From Micromonospora inositola (GTDB taxonomy: Bacteria; Actinomycetota; Actinomycetes; Mycobacteriales; Micromonosporaceae), in the NCBI RefSeq assembly GCF_900090285.1, contig NZ_LT607754.1:1426001-1490000 (forward strand): a stretch of 64,000 bases of DNA, written 5' to 3'. Position 1 is the first letter of the stretch, and every line of letters starts with the position of its first letter. The notes below the pieces were generated by a model. It did no database searches, was not told the DNA's origin, and was given only the letters and a program-made list of their open reading frames with translations. Shown in pieces: positions 24,516-33,094 of the stretch. A program made the translations under genes and the position numbers.

Positions 24516-25781
24516 ATGTACCCAGCGGCGAAGGTTCGCACCGTTCTGGCGGCCGGGACGCTCGGCCTTGCCATGGTCGCCTGCCAGTCCTCGCACGCCC
24601 CCACGCCCGGGCCGTCCGCCCCTGATGCGGCACGCTCAATCTGGTCCGCGCCCGGTGGGTCGGGTGGCGGACGGGTGGCATCGCCGTCCACATCGACCGC
24701 GCCGCCGCCCACGAAGGCCCCGGGCACGTCACCCGCGTCGGTACCGTCCGTGCCGGCGCCGAGCAGGTCGGCCGGCCTGACCAGGTGGCAACTGGCCGGG
24801 CAGCGGATCATCTACTCCTATCCCGGGTTGACACCACCGGCGAGCCTGTTGAGGATCATCCGCGCCGGTGAGGCCGCCGGGGTGATCTTCTTCGGGGAGA
24901 ACATCGCCGGCACCGCCCAGATCAGCTCGGTGATCGCCCAGTTGCGACGAGCCCAGGCGCAAAGCCCGGTCCACGTGCCGCTGCTGCTGATGGTCGACCA
25001 GGAGGGTGGCCTGATCCGGCGGCTGTCGGGGGCGCCCGCGCTGTCGGAGAAGCGGATCGGCCAGGCCGCTGATCCGGTGGCCGCGGCGGCCGCGGCGGGC
25101 ACCGGAGCCGGCCGCACCGTCGCCGCGGTGGGCATGAACGTAAACCTCGCCCCGGTTCTCGACGTCTACTCCACTGCGGGCAACTTCATCGACCAGTACC
25201 AGCGCTCCTACAGCGCGAACCCCGGCACCGTCGCGTCCCTGGGGCGGGCGTTCATCACCGCCCAGCAGCGCACCGGCGTGGCCGCCACCGCCAAGCACTT
25301 CCCCGGACTGGGATGGGCGGCAACGGCCCAGAACACCGACACCCGGCCGATCACCCTGTCCCAGTCGCTGGCCAGGTTGCGCGGCACCGACGAGTTCCCG
25401 TACTCAGCCGCCGTCGCCATCGGCGTCGACCTCGTCATGGTGTCCTGGGCCATCTACCCGGCGCTGGACCCGAACCGCCCAGCCGGCCTGTCGCCGACCG
25501 TGGTCAGGCAGGAACTGCGCGGCCGCATTGGGTTCACCGGGGTGACCGTCACCGACGCCCTGGAAGCCGGTGCGCTGGCTCACTACGGCAGCACCGGCCA
25601 GCGCGCGGTCGCCGCCGCGACCGCCGGCATGGACCTCATCCTGTGCTCCGCCCGTGACGTCAGCCAGGGCGAAGCCGCCACCGCCGCGCTGGTCAACGCC
25701 CAGACCGGGGGCCAGCTCGACTCCGCCGGCTTCATCGCCGCGGCGGATCGGATCGCCGACCTGCGGGCCCGTCTCCACTGA
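24516..25781 (+). CDS. Glycoside hydrolase family 3 lipoprotein (beta-N-acetylhexosaminidase-like)
   Basis: This 421-residue exported protein has a lipoprotein-type signal ending at Cys23 (LAMVAC) and a proline/serine-rich linker to about residue 90. The GH3 catalytic barrel shows VDQEGGLIRRL, AKHFPGLG (Lys260-His261) and the nucleophile aspartate of VTDALEAG at residue 347. NagZ-like GH3 enzymes release N-acetylglucosamine from peptidoglycan or chitin fragments; that substrate is inferred. GGAGG lies 5 bases before the ATG at 24516. It is a single gene bounded by copies of the dispersed repeat. Confidence 0.9.
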   Translation: MYPAAKVRTVLAAGTLGLAMVACQSSHAPTPGPSAPDAARSIWSAPGGSGGGRVASPSTSTAPPPTKAPGTSPASVPSVPAPSRSAGLTRWQLAGQRIIYSYPGLTPPASLLRIIRAGEAAGVIFFGENIAGTAQISSVIAQLRRAQAQSPVHVPLLLMVDQEGGLIRRLSGAPALSEKRIGQAADPVAAAAAAGTGAGRTVAAVGMNVNLAPVLDVYSTAGNFIDQYQRSYSANPGTVASLGRAFITAQQRTGVAATAKHFPGLGWAATAQNTDTRPITLSQSLARLRGTDEFPYSAAVAIGVDLVMVSWAIYPALDPNRPAGLSPTVVRQELRGRIGFTGVTVTDALEAGALAHYGSTGQRAVAAATAGMDLILCSARDVSQGEAATAALVNAQTGGQLDSAGFIAAADRIADLRARLH

Positions 25782-25967
25782 CCGTCTAGTGAGGTTCCCC
25801 GGGGATGTGGACACCGGGTTATGCCGCGAACGGGTGCAGGTGTCCGGTCTCAGGGGATCACTTCACGTGAGTGACACGTCCGGCTGCCGCTTGCCAGCTG
25901 CCGGGTTGCCTGGTCTCACAGGCCACGACAGGGCCTCGGATGACGCTTGACAGTGATCGCGACAACC

Positions 25968-25992
25968 GCGCGACTCGCGGCAGATGTGGGTG
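25968..25992 (+). repeat. Dispersed CGGCA repeat copy
   Basis: GCGCGACTCGCGGCAGATGT and the following bases match the 3' box. The copy ends 1 bp before the stop codon of the decayed regulator gene. Confidence 0.5.
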
Positions 25993-25993
25993 C

Positions 25994-26978
25994 TCAAGAC
26001 CGCCGGTCGACCGCGGCGGTGCCCAGCGCCGAACGCCGGTAGCGGATCTCGTGCCGGTGGCGTTCGCCGATGATGAACCCGGCGTCGCGCAGCACCGTCA
26101 GGTGTTCCGAGACGGTGGCCGGGGCGAGAGCGTGCCGGTGGACGAGCGTGGTCGTCGTCGCGGGTTCGGTCAGCCCGATCAGCAGCGCGGCCCGGGTCCG
26201 CCCGATCAGGCGACCCAGTGCGGCGTCGGGCGTGCCGCTGAGCTGCTGCCAGAGTGTGCCGGACCCGCGGACGGGATAGATCACGGTGGGCTGCCACGGC
26301 TCGTCCATCACCACAACCACCTGGTCCCACTTGAACGCGCTGGGCATCAGGACGAGCCCTGCACCGGCGAGGTCGCGGGTGGTCGTCGTCGCCGTACTCG
26401 CGGATGAGCGTGTTGTCGTGCCAGCGCAGGGTGGGATGCAGTTCCGCGAAGAGCCGGTCGAGGCCACCCTCCGCGAGCCGCCTGGTCTGAAAGCCCACGT
26501 CGGCGTCGAGCAGGGCACGCACGCGGGGCCAGCTGGGTTCGACGAGCTGGTGCCACGCGGTACGGATCAGGCCGGTCAGCGTCGCGAGGACCTCGACGGG
26601 ATCGCCGAGCAGGTATCGGCCGATCTCGCTGTCGGCCGCACCCGGGGTGTCGTGCAGGGATCGGGCGATCTCGGCGGCGACCTGGCTGGGCGGGGTGTCT
26701 GCGATCCGGGCCAGATCGTCCTCGAAGGTTGCGAGCGGCCCGGCTGGGGGCGGGGCCAGGAAGTCCGGGGAGTAGCCGCGTCGGGGCTGCAGCAGGGTGA
26801 TCGGCCGCAGGTCGATTCCGGCGACCTGGCCGGCGACCGTGTCCAGCCAGCGCCGGTGCTGCCCGGGGGACTCCGCCGGCAGGGTGAGCCGGATCGCCGA
26901 CAGCGTCTCGAAGGCCGGCGAGATTGCGAAGCGGCAGCGCAGCAGGTCGGCGGTGCTGAATCGGAGGGTTGCCGCGAT
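25994..26978 (-). pseudogene. ArsR-type winged-helix regulator, frameshifted and without a normal start
   Basis: Two overlapping minus frames together encode a regulator of about 325 residues. The N-terminal part (TLRFSTADLLRCRFAISPAF, about 195 residues, DUF5937-like) runs into a one-base frameshift near 26390. The second frame gives the C-terminal HTH (LAPATVSEHLTVLRDAGFII). The position where ATG is expected reads ATC at 26978, 7 bases after GGAGGAG, and no in-frame ATG or GTG precedes it. It is probably inactive unless ATC is used and the shift is a sequencing error. It is divergent from the TPR gene across a palindrome. Confidence 0.75.
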
Positions 26979-27006
26979 GGCTGGCTCCTCCCCGCAGAGT
27001 CTGAGA

Positions 27007-27026
27007 GATTCGGTTGTGACCGAATC
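27007..27026. promoter_or_regulatory. Palindromic operator GATTCGGT-N4-ACCGAATC
   Basis: A perfect 8-bp inverted repeat with a 4-base centre lies between the decayed regulator and the TPR gene. It is the likely operator of that regulator. Confidence 0.6.
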
Positions 27027-27102
27027 AGTGGTTCGAGCTTAGCGACTCTCCCAGGATGGGCGGGCGCGAGCCGACCGGCCGCCCGCAACGAGGGAGATCA
27101 CC

Positions 27103-27624
27103 ATGCATGACGTGACCAGCCAGAGCGAGATCAGCGCCGACTGGGAGCGGCGGGTCGCCGAGGCGTGGGCGACGATGGACAGCTTCGCCGAGGACGACTT
27201 CGTCAGTCGGATCGGCGAGCTCGCCGCTGAACTACCCGCCGACAGCGCGGTCGGCCTGTTCGAGCGCGCCTGCGCGTGGGACTCGACCGGGCACTCCGAT
27301 CTGGCTGTCCCGCTCTACCGGCAGGCACTGCAGGCTGGGCTCAACGGGCTGCGGCGGCGCCGGACGATCATCCAGATGTCCAGCTCGCTGCGCAACCTCG
27401 GTCGCGCCGGGGAGAGCGTGGCGCTCCTGACGGCCGAACGGGACGCCGGTAGCGACGAGCTCGACGACGCGGTCGCGGGGTTCCTGGCTCTGGCGCTGGT
27501 CGACGTCGGGCGCGACCGGGAGGCCGTCGCGCTGGCGCTGGGCGCACTCGCCCCGCACCTGGCGCGTTACCAGCGGTCGATGGGCAATTATGCCCGGCTG
27601 CTCGTCGAGCGGGACCCGGCGTAG
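27103..27624 (+). CDS. TPR_5-type tetratricopeptide repeat protein
   Basis: This 173-residue helical protein has TPR-like repeats: AVGLFERACAWDSTGHSDLAVPLYRQAL at about residues 49-76, then IIQMSSSLRNLGRAGESVALL and FLALALVDVGRDREAVALAL. This matches the short 'TPR group 5' proteins. It probably acts as a protein-binding scaffold; the partner is unknown. A GGGAGA stretch precedes the ATG. The palindrome upstream suggests it was the target of the now decayed divergent regulator. Confidence 0.85.
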   Translation: MHDVTSQSEISADWERRVAEAWATMDSFAEDDFVSRIGELAAELPADSAVGLFERACAWDSTGHSDLAVPLYRQALQAGLNGLRRRRTIIQMSSSLRNLGRAGESVALLTAERDAGSDELDDAVAGFLALALVDVGRDREAVALALGALAPHLARYQRSMGNYARLLVERDPA

Positions 27625-27656
27625 CTGCACGGATGCGGCAGCTGACTGGGCGTGCA

Positions 27657-27732
27657 CATCCTCATCTCGGCATGACAGCGCAGCGCAGTGGGCTGGGCGC
27701 GGCCAACGCGCGGACAGCGGCATGAGCGTGCG
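27657..27732 (+). repeat. Dispersed CGGCA repeat, two-box copy
   Basis: A 5' box CTCATCTCGGCATGACAG and a 3' box ACAGCGGCATGAGCGTGCG lie about 53 bp apart, between the TPR and VOC genes. Confidence 0.6.
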
Positions 27733-27786
27733 CTCGCGGCGCGTACAGAGTTCCCCCGCCTACCTTCGCCTTGCGATGATCCAGTG

Positions 27787-28182
27787 GTGACCTCCTACGT
27801 GTCCCACACCACCGTGGATTGTGCCGACGCCTACGCCTTGTGTCGTTGGTGGCAAGCCGTTCTCGACTACAGCGAGAACCCGGACGATCCGAACGAGCCC
27901 GGCCACGAGGAATGCATGATCTACTCCCGTGACGGGCGGCACCGCCTGCTCTTCATCGAGGTGCCGGAAGTAAAACAGGTCAAGAACAGGATCCATCTCG
28001 ACTTGCGTCCTGTCGACGGCACGCGCGACGCGGAGCTGGCGCGGCTGACCGAGCTCGGTGCGGCCGTCGTGGCTGACCGCCGCGAGGCCGACGGAACGGG
28101 ATGGGTTGTGCTTGCCGATCCGGAAGGCAACGAGTTCTGCATTCTTCGGAGCGACGCCGAGATCGCTGGCGGGCGGCCATGA
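27787..28182 (+). CDS. VOC (glyoxalase-like) family protein
   Basis: This 131-residue single-domain protein has the vicinal oxygen chelate fold of the Glyoxalase_6 type: a TVDCADAYALCRWWQAVLDY opening helix, VKNRIHLDLRPVDG in the middle and VLADPEGNEFCILR at the end, the last providing the usual C-terminal metal ligand. Substrate is unknown; members include resistance and dioxygenase-like proteins. The start is a GTG with no strong ribosome binding site. It forms a one-gene interval between two repeat copies. Confidence 0.88.
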   Translation: MTSYVSHTTVDCADAYALCRWWQAVLDYSENPDDPNEPGHEECMIYSRDGRHRLLFIEVPEVKQVKNRIHLDLRPVDGTRDAELARLTELGAAVVADRREADGTGWVVLADPEGNEFCILRSDAEIAGGRP

Positions 28183-28218
28183 CGGCGTTGGGCTCGCCCA
28201 TGCAGCCGGTCGCTACGT

Positions 28219-28305
28219 CCGCTCATCGGCGTCCGGACGGCACCCGGGCCAGCTCGGCGTGACGTGACGTAGCGCGGATGCGGCATGAGCGTGCAGGTGA
28301 TCAAG
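28219..28305 (+). repeat. Dispersed CGGCA repeat, best full-length copy
   Basis: The 87-bp unit begins CCGCTCATCGGCGTCCGGAC and ends GATGCGGCATGAGCGTG. Its ends contain CGCTCAT and ATGAGCG, which are complementary, so the unit can fold on itself. The interior aligns with 23422-23515. Confidence 0.7.
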
Positions 28306-28313
28306 CGGCGCCG

Positions 28314-28825
28314 TCAAGCTGCCCGAGCCATCGACGGACCGCTGAGAAATCCGCTTCGGTCAGGCCCACGTATGGGGTCGACACGTTGCAGCAGCGCCGG
28401 CACCGGGTGGTGTGCTGCTACCCATCGCCGGTCAGCATCAGTTATCTCCTCGTCAAGCCAGACGAATGGGCGGCCGGCCGCCCACCGGGCAAGGAATACG
28501 GTCTTCCAGTGCAGACCGTGCTCCGGATCCTCGTCGTCGTCCGGCCATTCGACGACCGGCAGGTCCGGAAGCCCGAGCCGTGGCGAGATGACCTCGTTCG
28601 CCTCCGCCATCCATGTCGTCGCCCAGACCAACTGGCATCCCAGTGCCAACAGCCTCCGCCCTCATCTGGGTCAAGCCGATCGAGCAGAGGGTTGCCAGTA
28701 CCGTCCAGTGGCTGCACGACGGCACCGCCCAAAGAACGCTCGCGGCTAACCGGCCGGGCTTTGAACGGGATCAGCGGTCCGTCGACATCGACGAAGATCA
28801 AGGGGCTGTTGGCAAGGCCGGCCAT
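28314..28825 (-). pseudogene. HAD-like hydrolase, frameshifted
   Basis: The N-terminal frame from the ATG at 28825 gives MAGLANSPLIFVDVDGPLIP, containing the DxDGxxxP phosphatase motif. A frameshift near 28660 then breaks the frame. The rest is readable in another frame (LGCQLVWATTWMAEANEVIS, then PFVWLDEEITDADRRWVAAH), supplying the acidic motif IV. Together they would make a normal HAD protein of about 170 residues. As written the product is truncated, so the gene is probably dead. Confidence 0.75.
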
Positions 28826-28931
28826 CACGCTCGAACCGTATCGTGGGCCCATCCGGGCTGAGCCAGGTGCGCGCACTCTCCCGGGAAGGACCGGCTGTTC
28901 GCTGCACGCACCCCTCGTAACACACCGGGAC

Positions 28932-28959
28932 GCCCGGTCAGCGGCATGTGCGCGTGTCC
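28932..28959 (+). repeat. Dispersed CGGCA repeat copy
   Basis: GCCCGGTCAGCGGCATGTGC with its following bases matches the 3' box and lies between the HAD pseudogene and the GNAT gene. Confidence 0.55.
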
Positions 28960-29039
28960 CAAGGGGTTCCGCGACCGGCCTTTTCCGAGGTGGCGTAATC
29001 GGCTTGTGCGGAGTGTCGAGGGCTGCTTCGCTGTTGCCC

Positions 29040-29555
29040 GTGACCGAACTTCAAACGCCGCGACTGGGCTTGCACGCCATCGACACAGCAGAGGGTGAAC
29101 GCATCGTCGGGCGGCGCGCCGGAGCCGGGGATGCCTGGGCTGAGGATTTTCCTTTCGACGGCGACGTCATGGGCGTCACGGCCTTTCTCACAGCTACGGC
29201 CGCCCACGGGGACCAGCGCCCTTTCGGGCACTACCGGATCACCCGGACCGCCGACGGGAAGGCCATCGGTGGAATCGGTTTCAAGGGTCAGCCGGACGAC
29301 GGATGTGTCGAGGTCGGTTACGGCCTTGCCCCATCAGCCCGTGGTCACGGCTATGCAGCGGAGGCACTCGTCGCCCTGCTGAACGTCGCGGCCGATCACG
29401 AATTGTCCCGAGTTGTCGCCCACACCACCGGGGACAACGTCGCTTCCCAGCGGACCCTCGAACGTGCCGGGTTCCGCCAAATAGGCACCAACGGTGACCT
29501 CTACCTATACGAGGTACTCCTCGACGCCCCTTCGCGACCGGCTCAGACGCAGTAG
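29040..29555 (+). CDS. GNAT family N-acetyltransferase
   Basis: This 171-residue acetyltransferase begins VTELQTPRLGLHAIDTAEGE, the usual opening of RimJ/RimL-like GNATs. The acetyl-CoA pyrophosphate loop is LAPSARGHGYAAEAL (about residues 99-113), and NVASQRTLERAGFRQIG forms the closing region. It acetylates a small molecule or protein N-terminus; substrate unknown. The GTG at 29040 fits the family start. It is a single gene lying between two repeat copies. Confidence 0.9.
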   Translation: MTELQTPRLGLHAIDTAEGERIVGRRAGAGDAWAEDFPFDGDVMGVTAFLTATAAHGDQRPFGHYRITRTADGKAIGGIGFKGQPDDGCVEVGYGLAPSARGHGYAAEALVALLNVAADHELSRVVAHTTGDNVASQRTLERAGFRQIGTNGDLYLYEVLLDAPSRPAQTQ

Positions 29556-29617
29556 CCCGATCGCCCGTTGGGGCAGCCCGTAGCTCCCGCGCGATCGGTG
29601 GTCCTTCGGAACTGTCT

Positions 29618-29640
29618 ATCGCTCATCGGCAAAGCCACGA
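29618..29640 (+). repeat. Dispersed CGGCA repeat, 5' box
   Basis: ATCGCTCATCGGCAAAGCCA lies in the spacer between the GNAT gene and the integrase pseudogene. Confidence 0.5.
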
Positions 29641-29648
29641 GCGGCTGG

Positions 29649-30140
29649 CTATGTCCCGGAGGCCAGGTACGCGGCCAGGATGTAGTTGGGGTGCCGGTCG
29701 AGGTTCTTGCGGGCCCGGTCGTAGCGCATGGTGGTTCGCGGGTCGGCGTGGCGGGCGGCGATCTGCACGTCGCGCAGACTGACGCCGGGCGTCGAGCATC
29801 GTCGTCACGAACGTGTGGCGCAGCATGTGGGGATGCATCCTCGGCATCCGGAGCCCTGCGGCCTGGGCCAGGTGCTTGAGCCAGCGGGTCGCGGCGTGCC
29901 GGTCCATCCGCACGCCGAGGGTGTTGCGCAGGACCGGCCCGCTGGTGCGGTCGTCGACGGCCCGGTCGATGGCTCGGGCCACCGCGGGTGGCAGCGGGAC
30001 GAGCACGACCTTGCCACCCTTGCCGCGCACGCGCAGTACCCGGTGGCCGTGCTCCTCGCCCAGGTCGGCGATGCTGGCCCCGCAGGCTTCGAAGATCCGC
30101 AGGCCGAGCGGAAGCGGGAGCAGGAAAGACAGCCATACAT
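29649..30140 (-). pseudogene. Tyrosine recombinase (integrase) C-terminal fragment, frameshifted
   Basis: The minus strand encodes the catalytic half of a tyrosine recombinase: GLRIFEACGASIADLG with the first catalytic arginine, a GKGGKVVLVPLP strand, and HPHMLRHTFVTTMLDA with the HxxR motif. An extra base near 29788 breaks the frame. Beyond it another frame continues GVSLRDVQIAARHADP and RTTMRYDRARKNLD with the nucleophile tyrosine, ending at a stop at 29649. The N-terminal DNA-binding half is missing. It is inactive. Confidence 0.8.
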
Positions 30141-30276
30141 CACCGTGCGTCCCCAGCGGCGATGAACGCCAGCACGCCCGGAGCGGCAGATGAGGATGCC
30201 GGCCCACCCAGTCGGGCACTGATCTTGCAGGCGACAGCTCGCACGATGGTCCGGCGCATAAGGAAGACTGGCGGGC

Positions 30277-30867
30277 ATGGCTGATCTGGGTGACCCGAAG
30301 GCGGCGCTGCACCACTACCTGCAGGCGACTCGCGATGACCTCATCTGGAAGCTCGAGGGGCTGAGTGAACGCGAGGCCAGACTGCCCCGCACCGCGACCG
30401 GCAACAACCTGCTGGGAGTCCTCAAGCACTGCCTCAATGTCGAAGCCGGCTACTTCGGGCCTACCTTCGGGCGTGAGTTCCCGACGCCCGAGGAACTGGT
30501 CCCCATGCAGGCGTACGACGAGGATCCGCAGGCAGACTGGTACGCGCGAGAGGACGAGACGAAGGATGGGCTGATCGACCTGTATCGCCGTATCGGGGTG
30601 TTCGCGGATCAGACGATCGAACAGCTACCGCTCGACGCGCCGGGGCGAGTGCCGTGGTGGCAGCCTGGTGGACAGATCGTGACGCTGCAAAGGATCATCA
30701 TCCACGTGACCGCCGACCTCGCCCGTCACGCCGGTCACGCCGACATCATGCGCGAGCAGCACGACACGGCGATCGGCTTGCGGCGGGAGAACACCAACGT
30801 CCCCCACGACTATGACTGGCCGGCGTACGTCACCAAGCTGACGAAGCTCGCTGACCGGTTTGAATAG
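30277..30867 (+). CDS. DinB/DUF664 family protein
   Basis: This 196-residue four-helix protein belongs to the DinB-like DUF664 family, whose members include thiol-dependent metalloenzymes. Candidate metal-binding histidines occur in LLGVLKHCLNVEAGYFG (about residue 50) and in HVTADLARHAGHADIMRE (about 145-162), the expected triad pattern. The N-terminus LHHYLQATRDDLIWKLEGLS matches the family. ATG 30277 lies right at the start of homology. It is a single gene followed directly by a repeat copy. Confidence 0.9.
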   Translation: MADLGDPKAALHHYLQATRDDLIWKLEGLSEREARLPRTATGNNLLGVLKHCLNVEAGYFGPTFGREFPTPEELVPMQAYDEDPQADWYAREDETKDGLIDLYRRIGVFADQTIEQLPLDAPGRVPWWQPGGQIVTLQRIIIHVTADLARHAGHADIMREQHDTAIGLRRENTNVPHDYDWPAYVTKLTKLADRFE

Positions 30868-30903
30868 CCGAACGGTTCCATCGATACAAGCGGTGAGGCC
30901 AGC

Positions 30904-30992
30904 ACATGCTCATCGGCATGTCCGGCCACGTCTGGACGCCCGTCCCTCGGCCGCCGTCCACGCTGCGTGACGCGCGGTCCGGGGCAGATCCG
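30904..30992 (+). repeat. Dispersed CGGCA repeat, long copy
   Basis: It begins ATGCTCATCGGCATGTCCGG and ends GACGCGCGGTCCGGGGCAGA, with CACGCTGCGTGACGCGCGGT in the interior. It aligns end to end with the copies at 23422 and 28219. Confidence 0.65.
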
Positions 30993-31096
30993 GATATTCG
31001 ATTGTCCGCCACTGGGGACTACGAGCTCGACTGATCCAGCACCCCTTTTGCGTCGGGACGTTCCGTCGGGGATCGACCCGGGTTGACTCGTTCTTC

Positions 31097-31560
31097 ATGC
31101 TGGAACCGGAAGCCCCATGCCCGCACCACGCGAGGAGGACCGATGCGCAAGCCGGCCAAGACTGCTGCGTCCTTTTCGGACTCGGTGTCGGCGCCACGGT
31201 CGGTCCGTCCCTTGGGCCGGCCGCCGTCTGGTCCGGCGTCGCGATCGCCGCGCTCGGCGTCGTGCTCTCCCTGGTCGGTACGACGGAATCCGATCTCGTT
31301 GGGGACGGCCTGGTCGACCGCGACGAGGACGCCGGGGTCGCAGGCGACGGGACGACCACAGGAACCGCGGTCGTCGCGGAACGACGACGGCGGAACCGGC
31401 AGCGGCCAACCCTCAGCGGCCTGGGCACCCGGGTAGAACAGATCCTCAAACTCGCCGAGGAGCAGGCCGACGACCACCGCGCCGAGGCGCGGCTCGAGGC
31501 CGAGGGGATCGTGACCGCCAGCAGCGGCCCGCGACGCCCGACTGGCCGATGCGCATCACC
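31097..31560 (+). pseudogene. Remnant encoding a hydrophobic segment and a coiled coil
   Basis: The frame encodes a hydrophobic stretch (VWSGVAIAALGVVLSLVG), an acidic linker and a charged helix LGTRVEQILKLAEEQADDHR resembling the C-terminal coiled coil of DivIVA-like actinobacterial proteins. There is no convincing start, and it runs past the helix into unrelated sequence. I read it as a fusion of gene pieces rather than a working gene. The rest of 30868-31574 shows only the repeat. Confidence 0.4.
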
Positions 31561-31574
31561 GGATCGCTGCTCAC

Positions 31575-31933
31575 GTGCGCTACCTGAGGAGCGCGGTTAT
31601 GGCGCGCGAGGAATACGGGCTGGTACACGGTGAGCTCGGCCCGGATCACGTGCTCGTCACACCGGCCGGCGAAGCAGTCATGATCGACTTTGAGGGCCTG
31701 GCGTACTTCGACATCGAATGGGACCACGCCTGGCTGCAGATGCGCTTCGGCGACACGTACCCGACCTGCGTCCGGTCGATCTCGACCCCCACCGCCTGGA
31801 GCTCTATCGATACGCGCAGACGCTGTCCCTGATCGAGGGGCCACTGCGCATCGCGGACACTGACTTCCCGGATCGGCAGTGGATGCTGGACTTGGCCGAG
31901 TGGAACATCATCAAGGCGCTCGCCGCAGCCTGA
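31575..31933 (+). pseudogene. Aminoglycoside phosphotransferase-like C-terminal fragment, frameshifted
   Basis: The first frame reads YGLVHGELGPDHVLVTPAGE and VMIDFEGLAYFDIEWDHAWL, the catalytic loop and metal-binding aspartate region of the APH/choline-kinase fold. Near 31755 the frame changes, and the tail continues as PHRLELYRYAQTLSLIEGPL to a stop at 31933. The ATP-binding N-terminal lobe is absent, so it is inactive. Confidence 0.7.
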
Positions 31934-32032
31934 CGCATCCTGCTCCCGCGAGCTGCACGGCGTCTCTTCGGATGGAACGCCGCCTTCACATTAGCGACGA
32001 CTTCCGCGGCACTCGGCCGTCCCGCTTGAACG

Positions 32033-32050
32033 GCCGCTCATCGGCAATTT
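32033..32050 (+). repeat. Dispersed CGGCA repeat, 5' box
   Basis: GCCGCTCATCGGCAATTT lies between the phosphotransferase fragment and the zinc-ribbon protein gene. Confidence 0.45.
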
Positions 32051-32126
32051 CGCGTCTTCGCTGTCTGCGCCATTAGATAAGTGCGCCGCCGGAAGGTGGC
32101 CCGCGACGGGTTGGTACGGCCGAGGA

Positions 32127-32741
32127 CTATGAGGCGAGGGTCTCCGAGCGGTTACCGAGGTCGCGGCGCCAGATCCGCCTCCAACGCTCCTCGGTGGAAG
32201 GGACACGCCAACGTGCGGCGGGACCGTCCGGGTGGACGCCGCAGGTCGGGCATGCGCGGCCTGGCCGGCGGCGTTCGATGCCGCATGCGAGGCAGTGCGT
32301 GTCGACGGTGATTCCGGCGGTGTAGCGGTTGAGTACCCCCTGCACGACCGTGGCGAGGGGTCCCGCCGGGTGGTGCTCTGGGTCGGGACAGTAGGCGATC
32401 CCACACCAGCCCCACGAGTTCCAGGGCGGCGGCGCCTGTGGGGCGCGCATGCCTACCGCTTTTTCCCGGCGCCGCCGCTCGGCGTACTCCTGTACCTGCG
32501 GCATGACCACGTCGCGAGCACGTTGGAGTTCGTCTGCGGCGCGCACGAGTGCGTCGGGATCGTCTGCGAGCCTGCGTGGGATGCGGGCGGAAACGACCAG
32601 GTGGTGCCAGGTGGCACGGAACCCGTACGGAGCACAGTGCAGCGTGCATTCCCGCAGCGCATACAGCCTCCGCTGTGGCGGGAGTGTGCTGTCGCGGACG
32701 CGGTTAGCCTGCGCGGGAAAACTGGTCACCGAAGCAATCAT
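32127..32741 (-). CDS. Hypothetical protein with C-terminal zinc ribbon
   Basis: This 204-residue protein is not one I recognise. The N-terminal half includes LYALRECTLHCAPYGFRATW and a helical segment (DDPDALVRAADELQRARDVV). The C-terminal part has CLACGIERRRPGRACPTC, a CxxC pair that likely binds zinc. An aromatic PPPWNSWGWCGIAYC stretch is also notable. There is no signal peptide. The intact frame and conserved-looking motifs suggest a real gene, possibly from the integrated element, but that link is inference. Confidence 0.6.
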   Translation of the reverse strand: MIASVTSFPAQANRVRDSTLPPQRRLYALRECTLHCAPYGFRATWHHLVVSARIPRRLADDPDALVRAADELQRARDVVMPQVQEYAERRRREKAVGMRAPQAPPPWNSWGWCGIAYCPDPEHHPAGPLATVVQGVLNRYTAGITVDTHCLACGIERRRPGRACPTCGVHPDGPAARWRVPSTEERWRRIWRRDLGNRSETLAS

Positions 32742-32995
32742 GGCCCGCCCGCGGAACACGGCACCACCACGGTTCGTTGCCCGCAACGACCACAGCGCGG
32801 GACGGAGCCGCCAACGGTCGCCGCGCAACACGGAGCGGTAATAGCGCTACTACGCCATATGCGGCATGTGCGGACACCCCTGCCTTGGGCTTGGACGCAC
32901 TAAGCTCGGAGGCCGGCCTGCCCAACGTGCGGCGCCGGTACCGCGCGTCACTGAACACAGGGATGGCAGCATCGTTCGAGCCGGGCCAGGCTCCG

Positions 32996-33024
32996 GGGAG
33001 CCCGCTCATGATGAGCGGGCTCCC
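32996..33024. terminator. 29-bp palindrome, likely terminator
   Basis: GGGAGCCCGCTCAT and its exact complement flank a single G. As RNA it would form a 10-bp GC-rich stem with a 9-base loop. It lies in a gap of about 350 bp (32742-33094) that otherwise holds only two repeat boxes. Confidence 0.5.
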
Positions 33025-33062
33025 GAAAACGGCCCAGGCGGGCCCAACCGTCTAGCTGCAAC

Positions 33063-33088
33063 CGCGCGGAGCGCGGCAGATCCGTGCG
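33063..33088 (+). repeat. Dispersed CGGCA repeat copy
   Basis: CGCGCGGAGCGCGGCAGATC and the following bases match the 3' box. A weaker GCGGCATGTGCGGAC box lies at about 32861. Confidence 0.5.
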
Positions 33089-33094
33089 CCGTTG

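Noticed and set aside
26380..26400. Programmed frameshift in the ArsR-type regulator
   Set aside because: There is no slippery heptamer or following structure, and the missing ATG also points to decay.
31575..31933. A functional aminoglycoside resistance gene
   Set aside because: Only the C-terminal lobe is present and it is frameshifted.
32127..32741. The AICE replication initiator
   Set aside because: Its motifs do not match RepSA; the recognisable rep remnant is at 52999-53437.
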